NCBI GenBank assembly: GCA_963835055.1
Contig: CAWIDU010000001.1
Coordinates: 740,284 to 804,283 of the forward strand
DNA length: 64,000 nucleotides
Direction: 5' to 3'
From: CAWIDU01 sp963835055
Lineage (GTDB): Bacteria; Patescibacteriota; Saccharimonadia; Saccharimonadales; UBA4665
The position numbers were made by a program, and so were the translations under genes. Each line of letters begins with the position of its first letter. The first letter of the stretch is position 1. Below the pieces are notes generated by a model, which saw only the letters and a list, made by a program, of their open reading frames with translations, made no database searches and was not told the origin of the DNA. Below are positions 10,906-19,453 of the stretch, piece by piece.

Positions 10906-13476
10906 ATGGCTCAAAAGGTGACGCGGCTGTTCGAGCAGTTTCAGCCGGAGAATTATGATTTGCATCTCGATATCGACCGCGAGGCGATGACTTTTGCTGG
11001 CACGGTGATAATAAAAGGTAAAAAAACCGGCAGGCCCAGCCAACGGCTGACGTTTCATCAAGAAGATTTGAAAATTACTTCGGCCACCGTCGTCAAGCAC
11101 GACAAAAAGGGCGATCAAGCTATTGAAATTTCACGGATTAACAATCAAAACAGTTTCGACGAAGTACGTTTGCACGCCGTGGGCATGGTTTATCCCGGCC
11201 GCTACACCGTGACGATGACTTTCGAAGGCACAATTTCAAGGTCGATGAACGGGATTTACCCCTGTTCTTTCAAGCATGACGGCCAGAAAAAGATGCTAAT
11301 CGCCACGCAATTCGAGAGCCATTACGCGCGCCAGGCTTTCCCTTGTATTGATGAGCCGGAGGCCAAGGCGACTTTCGATTTGACGCTGGTCACACCGGCC
11401 GGCGAAACGGTGATCGCCAACACGCCAGCCAAAACTCAGAAAACGGCTGCCCAGCGCCTGACCACGGCTTTCGAGACGACGCCGCAGATGTCGACTTACT
11501 TGTTGGCTTTCGTTTTCGGCGAGCTACACGGTGTCAAAGCCAAAACCAAGGACGGCGTCGAGGTCCGCAGTTGGGCGACTGTGGCCCAGTCCAAGGCGCA
11601 TCTGCAATATGCCAATGACGAAGCTGTCAACGTCCTCGAGTTTCTAGAAGATTATTTCGGCACACCTTTCCCGCTGCCGAAGCTGGACCAAGTAGCTCTA
11701 CCAGACTTCGAAAGCTTAGCCATGGAGAATTGGGGTTTGATCACTTACCGCGAAGTCGGCCTGCTAGCCGACCCGCTTAACCGCTCGTTGTCGGGCGAGC
11801 AGCTTATCACTCTGGTTATTGCACACGAAATCTCGCACCAGTGGTTCGGTAATTTGGTAACTATGAAGTGGTGGGATGACCTCTGGCTAAATGAAAGTTT
11901 CGCCTCGATTATGGAAAATCTGGTGCCTGATCGGCTGCATCCCGATTGGCAACAGTGGGAAAGTTTCGCCATCGGGCGAATCCTCAGTTGCGCCCAGCGC
12001 GATGTCTACAAAGACGTCCAGCCAGTCGCCCTGGCTGTCAAGCAGCCCGACGAAATATCATCGCTCTTCGACCCGGCTATCGTCTATGGCAAAGGTAGCC
12101 GCTTGTTGAGCATGTTATACGATTACATCGGCGAAGAGGCGTTTCGCAGTGGCCTCAAACATTACTTCCGGCAACACGCTTACCAAAACACAACTCGCCA
12201 CGACCTGTGGCAAGCTCTGGGTAAGTCCAGCCACCACGACATTGAAAAGTTGATGACGCCATGGTTAACACAGTCTGGCACGCCGAAAGTCACCGTTAAA
12301 CGCCAAGCTTCCAAGCTACAGTTGACTCAACAGCGGTTCCTGCTAGACGGCGAAGATACTGAGTCACTTTGGCCGATCCCCTTGCTGGCCAACACCGAGC
12401 TACAGCGGCCGGTATTAGATAGCCGCTCCAGCGAGCAAACGCTGGCGGTGGCAGAGACGCCGATCCTAAATGTTCATGGCAGTAGCCATTTCATTACCGA
12501 TTATCGGGACGTGGCGGATCGCCACAACTTCCAGGCCAAGATCGTCGACCGCTCGGTTGATTCTCAGACCCGAATTAATTTTTTGAGTGATGCTCTGCTG
12601 CTTAACCGGCTCGGCGACTACCCGATGGCCGATTGCTTGGACCTGATTCGCCGCTGCGACCAAGAGCCACGATCGGCGGTTTGGTCACTACTCATGCTCG
12701 GCGTTAGCCAAGCCCAAACCCTAGTTGATGGCGATCAGAAGCTGGAGTCGCAACTGCGCTCCTTCCGGAGCAATTTGGCGGAGAGCTGGTTCAACAAACT
12801 CGGCTGGATAGACCAGAAGGCTGATGATCCGAACATCGTTCATTTACGCACGACCGCCTTGGCGCTGAGTATTGCCGGCGAGAATCAGGTGGCCGTCGAA
12901 CAGGCTTTGAAAAATTTCACTGCTGCCGGTAGTGTTGAGAACTTACCAGCCGAGCAACGGGCCATGGTAGCTGGCGCAGCCGTGCGTTTCGGCAAACCAG
13001 CCGTCATTGGCCAGTTAATGAAAGAGTATGTCACCAGCCCCAACCCTGACGTCCAGGAATCAATTACTATCGCCCTCTGTAGTACCCGCGACGTTAAGGT
13101 AGCAGCCAGGATAATCAAGTGGGGTCTGGGCGAAGCCGGAATAGTCCGGCCACAAGACATCGCCCACTGGTTTGCTTACCTGCTACGTAATCGTTATAGC
13201 CGCGAACTGGCCTGGCAGTGGCTGGTCGACAGTTGGGACCGTCTGATAGAGCACTTCGGCGGCAGCAAGTACATGGAGTATTTCGTCTGGTACTCGTCGG
13301 GGCCGCTATCAACGCCAGATTGGCAGCAACGTCACCGGGAATTTTTCGAGCCAAAATTGGAACTACCAGCGCTGAAACGGAATCTCCAAATCGCTTTCGC
13401 CGAAATCGAGGCTCGTGTCGCTTGGCGCCAGCGCGAAGAAAAAGCTTTGCGGGCCTATCTCGCCAAGCTCAACTAG
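10906..13476 (+). CDS. M1 family metallo-aminopeptidase
   Basis: Zinc aminopeptidase, probably cytoplasmic because no signal peptide is seen. 856 residues from ATG 10906; a TTG three codons earlier is possible but falls on the -10 box. The substrate motif reads LAMEN (about residues 271-275) where most members have GAMEN. The zinc site is HEISH (about 307-311) with the third ligand in NESFAS (about 330). Domains follow the usual order: beta-saddle, thermolysin-like domain, then a helical ERAP1-like C-terminal domain. The stop codon shares a CTAG palindrome with the yraN-like gene on the other strand. It may supply amino acids from imported peptides. Confidence 0.93.
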   Translation: MAQKVTRLFEQFQPENYDLHLDIDREAMTFAGTVIIKGKKTGRPSQRLTFHQEDLKITSATVVKHDKKGDQAIEISRINNQNSFDEVRLHAVGMVYPGRYTVTMTFEGTISRSMNGIYPCSFKHDGQKKMLIATQFESHYARQAFPCIDEPEAKATFDLTLVTPAGETVIANTPAKTQKTAAQRLTTAFETTPQMSTYLLAFVFGELHGVKAKTKDGVEVRSWATVAQSKAHLQYANDEAVNVLEFLEDYFGTPFPLPKLDQVALPDFESLAMENWGLITYREVGLLADPLNRSLSGEQLITLVIAHEISHQWFGNLVTMKWWDDLWLNESFASIMENLVPDRLHPDWQQWESFAIGRILSCAQRDVYKDVQPVALAVKQPDEISSLFDPAIVYGKGSRLLSMLYDYIGEEAFRSGLKHYFRQHAYQNTTRHDLWQALGKSSHHDIEKLMTPWLTQSGTPKVTVKRQASKLQLTQQRFLLDGEDTESLWPIPLLANTELQRPVLDSRSSEQTLAVAETPILNVHGSSHFITDYRDVADRHNFQAKIVDRSVDSQTRINFLSDALLLNRLGDYPMADCLDLIRRCDQEPRSAVWSLLMLGVSQAQTLVDGDQKLESQLRSFRSNLAESWFNKLGWIDQKADDPNIVHLRTTALALSIAGENQVAVEQALKNFTAAGSVENLPAEQRAMVAGAAVRFGKPAVIGQLMKEYVTSPNPDVQESITIALCSTRDVKVAARIIKWGLGEAGIVRPQDIAHWFAYLLRNRYSRELAWQWLVDSWDRLIEHFGGSKYMEYFVWYSSGPLSTPDWQQRHREFFEPKLELPALKRNLQIAFAEIEARVAWRQREEKALRAYLAKLN

Positions 13477-13817
13477 TAAGCGTTCTCGACGAAGCCAAGG
13501 ACTGCGAAGTCTGGGCCGCCGATTTCGACGACTGACAGCACATATTCGCCACCATACTTATTCTCTTCGACCCAGGCCGTAGCGGCGCGGCGCATTTGGC
13601 GCAGTTTGGCGAGCGTCACGGCTTCCAGGCCGCCGCCCTGATCATCGTTATAACGGTATTTAACCTCGACGAAGTGCTTGGCGCCGTCTTTCTCGGCGAC
13701 AATGTCAATCTCGCTGTACGGCCGGCGCCAATTCAGCTCCAGCACCCGGAAACCGCGCATTTCCAGATAAACTTTGGCCGCCCGCTCGGCCCGCCGTCCC
13801 GTTTCAGTGGTCGTCAT
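13473..13817 (-). CDS. YraN family (UPF0102) endonuclease-like protein
   Basis: 114 residues from ATG 13817, which gives the family N-terminus MTTTETGRRAERAAKVYLE. Core motifs are ELNWRRPYSEIDIVAEKD and HFVEVKYR, matching the restriction-endonuclease-like fold (Asp of EIDIV, Glu-x-Lys of VEVK). The family is widespread and its cellular role unsettled; DNA processing is assumed. It follows rnhB by four bases, the common rplS-rnhB-yraN order. Its stop overlaps the aminopeptidase stop on the other strand. Confidence 0.9.
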   Translation of the reverse strand: MTTTETGRRAERAAKVYLEMRGFRVLELNWRRPYSEIDIVAEKDGAKHFVEVKYRYNDDQGGGLEAVTLAKLRQMRRAATAWVEENKYGGEYVLSVVEIGGPDFAVLGFVENAY

Positions 13818-13821
13818 CAGC

Positions 13822-14379
13822 TCATTGTAGCAGAGCCTGGACCGGCTTGAAGCTGGTCCGATGCAAGGCGCTAACACCGTGTAGTTTCAATTTTTCCAAA
13901 TGCAAGGCCGTACCATAACCGACGTGTTTGTCGAAGCCGTAATCGGCGTACTGGCTGACAATTTCAGCCATAAATTTGTCCCGCGCCACCTTGGCGACAA
14001 TGCTGGCGGCGCTGACCGCCGGGACGCTGGCGTCGGCCTTTATGACCGCCCTGGCTTTGGGATTGTCGGACAAGAAATTGAGATTGCCGTCGATGATAAT
14101 TTCGTCGTAAGCGACCTGAACCTGCTCCAGCGCCCGCCGCATGGCCAGACGGACAGCCGTCGTCAGTCCGTATTGGTCAATTTCATCTGCCGAAACCCAG
14201 CCCAGACCGATGGCCAGAGCCTGGATTTGAATCTCCGCCGCCAATCTTTCTCGCTGTTTCTTGCTCAGTAGCTTGGAATCTTTCAAGCCGGCAATGGGCT
14301 GCCCGAGAATCACGGCCCCGGCCACCAACGGGCCGGCCCAGCAACCACGCCCGACTTCGTCAATCCCAACCCGTGTCAT
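13822..14379 (-). CDS. rnhB: Ribonuclease HII
   Basis: Removes RNA from RNA-DNA hybrids and single ribonucleotides from DNA. 185 residues. The start GIDEVGRG carries the catalytic Asp-Glu pair; LKDSKLLSKKQRE, and KADASVPAVSAASIVAKVARD with another catalytic Asp, are typical of type 2 RNase H. Starts three bases after the rplS stop and ends four bases before the yraN-like gene, so the three genes form an operon. Confidence 0.95.
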   Translation of the reverse strand: MTRVGIDEVGRGCWAGPLVAGAVILGQPIAGLKDSKLLSKKQRERLAAEIQIQALAIGLGWVSADEIDQYGLTTAVRLAMRRALEQVQVAYDEIIIDGNLNFLSDNPKARAVIKADASVPAVSAASIVAKVARDKFMAEIVSQYADYGFDKHVGYGTALHLEKLKLHGVSALHRTSFKPVQALLQ

Positions 14380-14382
14380 AAA

Positions 14383-14922
14383 TTATTCTTCTTCGGCGGT
14401 TTCGGCAGTGCGCTCGTGGGCGGCTAGGGCTTGGTTGGCTTTGGCTTCCAAGGCGGCTTCCTCGGCGGCCTTGGCCTCGGCTTTGGCGGCCGCTTCTTTG
14501 GCAACTTCTTCGTGGAGCTTGGCTTCTTCGGCTTCTAGAGCTTCGTCGTGAACGGCGTTAACCGCTTCGCGGTCGAAATCGACGCCGCCCATGCGGGCTG
14601 ACTTACCGGTGCGCTGACGCATATAACTGAGATAATTGCGGCGGACTTTGCTGCGCTTGGTGACTTCGACTTTGACGACTAGCGGGCTGTGCAGCAGGAA
14701 ACTTTTCTCGACGCCGACTCCGCTAGAGATGCGTCGGACAGTGATACGGCTGGTGTGGCTGCCCTTGTTGCCGGTGCGAATAACCAGGCCTTGGAAAATC
14801 TGGATGCGCTCTTTGCCGCCTTCGCGAATTTTCTGGTGAACGCGCACGGTGTCACCACTACGCACGTCAACGACGGCTGATTTCTTATAAGACTGGTTAA
14901 TTTGCTCAATCACACTTGGCAT
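14383..14922 (-). CDS. rplS: 50S ribosomal protein L19 with acidic C-terminal extension
   Basis: Large-subunit ribosomal protein at the interface with the small subunit. Residues 1-115 are canonical L19 (GDTVRVHQKIREGGKERIQ, FQGLVI, VEKSFLLHSP, RRNYLSYMRQRTGKSARM). A further 60 residues, rich in Ala, Glu and Lys, extend beyond the usual length of about 115. ATG 14922 is preceded by TACAAT nine bases upstream and TTGCGT 17 bases before that, so the message should have almost no leader. First gene of rplS-rnhB-yraN. Confidence 0.95.
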   Translation of the reverse strand: MPSVIEQINQSYKKSAVVDVRSGDTVRVHQKIREGGKERIQIFQGLVIRTGNKGSHTSRITVRRISSGVGVEKSFLLHSPLVVKVEVTKRSKVRRNYLSYMRQRTGKSARMGGVDFDREAVNAVHDEALEAEEAKLHEEVAKEAAAKAEAKAAEEAALEAKANQALAAHERTAETAEEE

Positions 14923-14931
14923 ATCCGGTAG

Positions 14932-14960
14932 ATTGTACAGGATTTACCCCTCTCACGCAA
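14932..14960 (-). promoter_or_regulatory. rplS promoter
   Basis: TTGCGT (14955-14960), 17-base spacer, TACAAT (14932-14937), nine bases before the ATG. Confidence 0.6.
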
Positions 14961-14970
14961 GACAAATTGA

Positions 14971-14998
14971 TTGCAAAATATTAATAAAAAGATATAGT
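14971..14998 (+). promoter_or_regulatory. Promoter of the gene at 15007
   Basis: TTGCAA (14971-14976), 16-base spacer, TATAGT (14993-14998), eight bases before ATG 15007. It lies back to back with the rplS promoter. Confidence 0.6.
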
Positions 14999-15006
14999 AT
15001 GCGCGT

Positions 15007-16449
15007 ATGTCACGTCCCGGAACCCAGTCAAGTTTATCACCCGAATCTTTTCTTGATGACGTTCTGCACTCGCGACCACCTGTACCAGTCGGCCGGCCGG
15101 ATATCAGCGAGTTGGCAGCCGAAGCCGAATTGCGCGGCGCCTCTCAAGCTGGTTGGGCGTGGGACAAAGTGCCGGCTTGGTTAGCCGAGGTTGAAAGCAC
15201 CTATAATCGTACTGGGGACCGGCCAATTGTTGTTCTCGACTTGTGCTCATCCCTGCCGCTTTATGCCCAGCGCCTGAGAACACTGGAGTTTGACCGCGAC
15301 GCAGTTCGCGCCCGTGGATTGATCAAAGAAACATTGGGCGTCGAATCGTTAGCTGAATTACGGCGCCATAGTCCAGAATTAGCCCAGGTTGGACGCGTTT
15401 TGTCAGCCCAGGCTCAGCCCAAACGCAGGCTAGAAGCTGCTTTGCAAGAATCATTATATGAGATTACGCCCACTGAAGCTGTAGGCACTAGTGCTACAAA
15501 TCCGCGGTACGCGCATAGATTGCTCGGCAAACTGCTCGTTCATCGCCATAGCTACACCCATAACCATGAGCTGGAGGGTATTGAAACTGATCGCGGACCG
15601 CGAGTTGAGCGACGAGAAGATAACTTCACCTACCTTGAACTGTTAGCCAATCTTGAGATACCCTCTCGGGATGACGAGGTGATTGCCGCCCAGCAACGCT
15701 TGGCCGAGGGAACGGCTCAGCCGGAAGATATCGAAATTGCTCCGCGGAAACAACCTGTCGGCAACGAATTAGCGGCGCGTTTCCTTGATTGGCATATTGA
15801 TGAATTGGCACATATTGTGGTAGGCAGTTCACGCTACCGACCAGCGCGTTTCATTAGTATGGACGCCGCTGAGCCACGCGATATTGCTATCAGCGCACTT
15901 GCCAAGATGCCCGGCGTGATGCGCGAATTAGATATTTTTAATCAAGCGGCCATGAGCTTATTTGATCCTATACAACATCTCACAAGCAGCATTTTTAAGC
16001 CTTTGCCCTTTCCAGATAATTCCCTAACTCTGATTAGCGGTTTTGACGGCTGGCCTTTTCATTTCCAAACCGACTCGGCTGCCCATCCAAAAGGCACGGA
16101 CTTCGGCCAAGTTACATCGGAGGTACTGCACGAGCTCTATGGCAAGCTCATGCATGGGGGCAAGTTATTCATCTTCCCCTGGGCCATACACGATAAAGAC
16201 TATGGAACAGTCAAGGGTGGTTCCCGGACGCTAATGGAAGTAGCGGCAGCTTTTGGCGGCGCTGTTAATGAACAGTTTAGTTTTAGGGGCGTGCACCGTA
16301 CCACTTTGGGAAAGTACATGTCGCCAACCGACAGGGAAACATCTGACCGGATGTCACCAATTCTGTCTTCGCCTAGTGATTATTTCCTTGCCCTGGTTAT
16401 TGATAAGTCAAGGCAGTCAACTTTACAGGCTCTTCAAGCTCGGGGCTAG
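15007..16449 (+). CDS. Methyltransferase-like protein of unknown function
   Basis: 480 residues, soluble. The C-terminal half resembles a class I SAM-dependent methyltransferase: LPFPDNSLTLISGFDGW matches the strand IV region of Methyltransf_11 proteins, and LYGKLMHGGKLFIFPW matches the K-x-GG-x-L strand V turn. I cannot identify a clear GxGxG SAM loop, so activity is uncertain. The N-terminal half has no recognised domain and holds a VVLDLCSS strand. It is transcribed alone from a predicted leaderless promoter, divergent from rplS. Confidence 0.7.
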   Translation: MSRPGTQSSLSPESFLDDVLHSRPPVPVGRPDISELAAEAELRGASQAGWAWDKVPAWLAEVESTYNRTGDRPIVVLDLCSSLPLYAQRLRTLEFDRDAVRARGLIKETLGVESLAELRRHSPELAQVGRVLSAQAQPKRRLEAALQESLYEITPTEAVGTSATNPRYAHRLLGKLLVHRHSYTHNHELEGIETDRGPRVERREDNFTYLELLANLEIPSRDDEVIAAQQRLAEGTAQPEDIEIAPRKQPVGNELAARFLDWHIDELAHIVVGSSRYRPARFISMDAAEPRDIAISALAKMPGVMRELDIFNQAAMSLFDPIQHLTSSIFKPLPFPDNSLTLISGFDGWPFHFQTDSAAHPKGTDFGQVTSEVLHELYGKLMHGGKLFIFPWAIHDKDYGTVKGGSRTLMEVAAAFGGAVNEQFSFRGVHRTTLGKYMSPTDRETSDRMSPILSSPSDYFLALVIDKSRQSTLQALQARG

Positions 16450-16457
16450 TGGACATC

Positions 16458-17192
16458 TCACAAAACAAACTCCGGACTTGCCAGATCCCACGCCGTGATA
16501 ATGCCCAGCGGTTTTTCGTCGTCTTTGCCGTGCTCGGTAACGAATATCATGCCAATGCGTTCACGCACCCGGATGGCTTTGTTGAATGCTTCGTAGACCT
16601 GGCTAAGCGAAGCCTGGCGCGGCAAGAAAACAAACTTCTCGCTGCTATGGGCCTGCAAGGGCGTAAATTTTTGGAGTTCAGCTACCGTCATATCTTTGGT
16701 AATAATGGCATCTCCGGTTTCGGCCAGGAAAGACAACAAGGTGTTCTCGCTAATGATGCCAACCATTTTATTATTGTCGATAATCGGCACGTGAGTGAAG
16801 GTATTGGCCTCCATTTTCTTGAGAACCTGGTGCAGGTTGGCATTTGGCTCGATGGTAAAAATTTTGGAGGCTGGTACGGCGATACTCAAGGCCGTCAATG
16901 GCGACAGAAGAGCATTACGGATGTCACGGTAGGCTTTAACCAGCGCTGGATTGGGATCAACGAGCGGCTGAACAGCTGGGGCCAATGGGTTATGTATCAA
17001 ACTATTGCGAATTTGGGCAGCGGTGCGTAGCACCTGCTGATGTTTGGCCACTACATGATTTGTTGCAGTCAGCTCCTGAATCAAATAACCATGCTCTACA
17101 TAACGATCTTTGCCATAAATTTTGCGCAGCCAATGATCAATCTCATTATAGAGATCTAATAATTCTTGATCGGCAGCCTTGGCCTGAGTCAT
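16458..17192 (-). CDS. CBS-pair protein with HEPN-like N-terminus
   Basis: 244 residues. The C-terminal half has two CBS motifs (HVPIIDNNKMVGIISENTLL and ERIGMIFVTEHGKDDEKPLGII), which usually bind adenine nucleotides. The N-terminal 100 residues are helical and contain IRNSLIHN, an R-N-x3-H pattern like the HEPN nuclease/nucleotide-binding fold. I infer a nucleotide-sensing protein; catalysis is unproven. ATG 17192 has TATAAT six bases upstream (17199-17204) with TCGCCA 17 bases before it. It stands alone, between two oppositely spaced units. Confidence 0.72.
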   Translation of the reverse strand: MTQAKAADQELLDLYNEIDHWLRKIYGKDRYVEHGYLIQELTATNHVVAKHQQVLRTAAQIRNSLIHNPLAPAVQPLVDPNPALVKAYRDIRNALLSPLTALSIAVPASKIFTIEPNANLHQVLKKMEANTFTHVPIIDNNKMVGIISENTLLSFLAETGDAIITKDMTVAELQKFTPLQAHSSEKFVFLPRQASLSQVYEAFNKAIRVRERIGMIFVTEHGKDDEKPLGIITAWDLASPEFVL

Positions 17193-17198
17193 AGGTCA

Positions 17199-17227
17199 AT
17201 TATACAACAGTTAGTGCGTCTTGGCGA
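17199..17227 (-). promoter_or_regulatory. Promoter of the CBS protein gene
   Basis: TCGCCA (17222-17227), 17-base spacer and a perfect TATAAT (17199-17204), six bases before the ATG: predicted leaderless. Confidence 0.6.
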
Positions 17228-17229
17228 GC

Positions 17230-18837
17230 CTAGCCGACGACGCGGTACAGCTCGTCGAGCGTGGTTTGGCCGGCCAGGACCTTCAGCATGCCGTCTTGCA
17301 GCATACTGCGCATGCCAGATTGGTGGGCGGCGGTTTCAATGGCTTCGGTCGAGACAGCGGCTTCAGAATTTTCTAGCAGGTGACGCAGGGCTTCCGTCAT
17401 AGTGAATTGCTCGCGGATGGCCAGTTGGCCTTGGTAACCGTAGGGGTTAGCGGTCGAGCTGCCGGGCTTGTACAGTTGCATATTATCAATATTTGGCCGC
17501 TCGACGCCTTCCGGCAAACTGGACAGTACTGCTTCGATGCGTTGCAGCTCGGCTTCGCTCGGCGCGTAGGGTTGCTTGGTGGTATCGTCGAGCCGGCGGA
17601 TTAGCCGCTGGGCCATAACCAGGCGGATGGCCGAGACGAAGAGGGGGTTCTCGTGGATAATGTCGCTAAGACGCGTCAGAGCCGCCGCGGCTGAGCCAGC
17701 GTGAAAAGTACAGAGCACCAGATGGCCGGTCAGAGCAGCCTGCAACGCCGTCTTGGCGGTGTCCATATCACGGATCTCGCCGACCATGACGATGTCCGGA
17801 TCCAAGCGCAAGACGGCCCGCAGCTTGTCGGCGAAAGTGTTGTCGTTGCCGCCTTCTCTGGAGCGGACCGAAATTTGGGTTATGCCGCCGAACTGGTATT
17901 CGACCGGATCCTCGATAGTGATGATTTTGCGCTCTTCGTTATTCAGAGAGTTGAGCATGGAGTAGAGCGTTGTGGTCTTGCCGGAACCGGTGGGGCCGAC
18001 GATCATTACCAAGCCGCTCGGTTTGGCGATGATGTCATCGACCACCCGGCGCTCGGTTTCCGACAGGCCCAGCCGGTCGAGGGTGTACATCGCCTGATCC
18101 ATGTTGAAAAGGCGCATCACAATATCCATGCCGTTGATGGTCGGCACCGTTTCCAGCCGGACGTTGACGTCGACGGTGTGGCCGTCGGCCATTTTGACCT
18201 TTTGGGCGATGTGGCCCTGCTGGGCTTCATCAGCAGCTGTCGAAACATTGCCGGCACTGGCCACAGCGGCCATCAGCACTCGATACTTCTCGTGGCTGAT
18301 ATGGGCGATAGGGTGCAACACGCCGTCAATGCGCAGCCGCACCCGAACATCCTGGACCTGCGTTTCTATATGAATATCAGAAGCGTTAAGCCGGTGGGCC
18401 TGGGCTACCAGATAGGCCAGCATGTCATCGGCCCGCACCTGCTCCAAGGTGGCCGACACTTCTTGGACCAGCTGCTGGCTGCCGGCCTGGTCGATAGTGA
18501 TATCCTGGTAAACAACTTTCCGAGGCGGATCATACAAATGCAGGTAATCACGGAAGCCAGCCTCCGAAATAATGGCGTAACTAACCCGCTGATCGAGGAA
18601 ACGTTGGCGCAGAGCGGCCATCGTTTGTTGCGAAGTGGTGGTGGTAACGCCGAACAAGACATTGCTCTTATCGGCACTCAAGGGCACGACTTTTAGCTGA
18701 TGAATTTCGGGATTGCTCAGAAATTCGTGATGCAGCAGTTTATTGCCGGCCCGAGAAGTGTCGACGTAATTCATGCCGAGCACGCGGGCCCGCCGCTCGG
18801 TGGCCTGCTCTTCGTCAAGGCGAGCGTTTTGACTCAT
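17230..18837 (-). CDS. pilB: Type IV pilus/type II secretion assembly ATPase (PilB/GspE)
   Basis: Hexameric motor that drives pilus extension on the cytoplasmic side of the membrane. 535 residues: N-terminal GspE_N-like domain, N2 domain (SDIHIE, VRLRIDG), Walker A GPTGSGKT (about 281-288), Asp box IIDPVEYQ-like stretch read as ITIEDPVEYQ, Walker B DPDIVMVGEIRD, His box LTGHLVLCTFHAG. The usual tetracysteine zinc module near MAQRLIRRL is missing; no CxxC is present. No other pilus gene lies nearby. ATG 18837 follows TATAAT by eight bases, so it is probably leaderless. Confidence 0.92.
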   Translation of the reverse strand: MSQNARLDEEQATERRARVLGMNYVDTSRAGNKLLHHEFLSNPEIHQLKVVPLSADKSNVLFGVTTTTSQQTMAALRQRFLDQRVSYAIISEAGFRDYLHLYDPPRKVVYQDITIDQAGSQQLVQEVSATLEQVRADDMLAYLVAQAHRLNASDIHIETQVQDVRVRLRIDGVLHPIAHISHEKYRVLMAAVASAGNVSTAADEAQQGHIAQKVKMADGHTVDVNVRLETVPTINGMDIVMRLFNMDQAMYTLDRLGLSETERRVVDDIIAKPSGLVMIVGPTGSGKTTTLYSMLNSLNNEERKIITIEDPVEYQFGGITQISVRSREGGNDNTFADKLRAVLRLDPDIVMVGEIRDMDTAKTALQAALTGHLVLCTFHAGSAAAALTRLSDIIHENPLFVSAIRLVMAQRLIRRLDDTTKQPYAPSEAELQRIEAVLSSLPEGVERPNIDNMQLYKPGSSTANPYGYQGQLAIREQFTMTEALRHLLENSEAAVSTEAIETAAHQSGMRSMLQDGMLKVLAGQTTLDELYRVVG

Positions 18838-18845
18838 ACCCGCCT

Positions 18846-18891
18846 ATTATAAGCTCTAGCGGTACTAATGGAAAACCAATTCGGTTAGAAT
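18846..18891. promoter_or_regulatory. Divergent promoters of pilB and the SpoU methylase gene
   Basis: Minus strand: TATAAT (18846-18851), eight bases before the pilB ATG. Plus strand: TAGAAT (18886-18891), six bases before ATG 18898. No good -35 boxes are seen; both messages are predicted to be leaderless. Confidence 0.6.
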
Positions 18892-18897
18892 TAACTT

Positions 18898-19404
18898 ATG
18901 CGTCAACTCATCTTGATCGCCCACAATGTCCGTAGCGCCCATAACGTCGGCTCGCTGTTTCGGACGGCCGATGGCCTGGCCGTCACCAAGATTTATTTGA
19001 CGGGCTACTCGCCCTACCCTATCCAGAAAACCGATGCCCGCTTGCCGCACATCGCCAAGCGCGTCGATAACCAGATCGTTAAGACGGCCCTGGGCGCCGA
19101 AAAAATGGTCGCCTGGCGGCGCGAAGCCGATATCAACACCGTACTAACCACTCTTAAACGCCGCGGCTACACCGTTGCCGCCCTCGAGCAGGCCGCCACT
19201 TCGAAGATGTTGTTCGATTACGAGCCGCCGGCCAAACTGGCGATAGTCGTCGGTAACGAGGTCGAGGGCTTGGACCCGGCAATCATCGAGCAATGCGACC
19301 TGGCTCTGGAAATCCAGATGTTTGGCCGCAAGGAATCTTTCAATGTCGTCCAAGCGGCGGCCATGGCGCTGTACCACTGCCGCTTTTCGCCCGACTCTAC
19401 CTGA
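18898..19404 (+). CDS. SpoU/TrmH family RNA 2'-O-methyltransferase
   Basis: 168 residues, about the size of the catalytic SPOUT domain alone. All three motifs are clear: NVRSAHNVGSLFRTADG, AIVVGNEVEGLD and ESFNVVQAAAMALY, forming the SAM-binding trefoil knot. It probably methylates a ribose in tRNA or rRNA; the target cannot be read from sequence. Start ATG follows TAGAAT by six bases. Downstream lies a separate small membrane protein gene. Confidence 0.9.
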   Translation: MRQLILIAHNVRSAHNVGSLFRTADGLAVTKIYLTGYSPYPIQKTDARLPHIAKRVDNQIVKTALGAEKMVAWRREADINTVLTTLKRRGYTVAALEQAATSKMLFDYEPPAKLAIVVGNEVEGLDPAIIEQCDLALEIQMFGRKESFNVVQAAAMALYHCRFSPDST

Positions 19405-19420
19405 CACAGCATAAACGTGT

Positions 19421-19426
19421 TATAAT
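19421..19426 (+). promoter_or_regulatory. -10 box upstream of the gene at 19454
   Basis: Perfect TATAAT shortly after the methylase stop, 27 bases before ATG 19454. No clear Shine-Dalgarno sequence follows, so this is a leadered message if used. Confidence 0.4.
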
Positions 19427-19453
19427 CTCCGAAGTACCTCTAAAACCAAAACT

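Noticed and set aside
16458..17192. Toxin of a toxin-antitoxin pair (HEPN type)
   Set aside because: No nucleotidyltransferase or other antitoxin gene is adjacent, and the protein is fused to CBS domains.
17701..18696. Long plus-strand frame opposite pilB
   Set aside because: It is antisense to a clear pilB with all motifs and shows no family features of its own.
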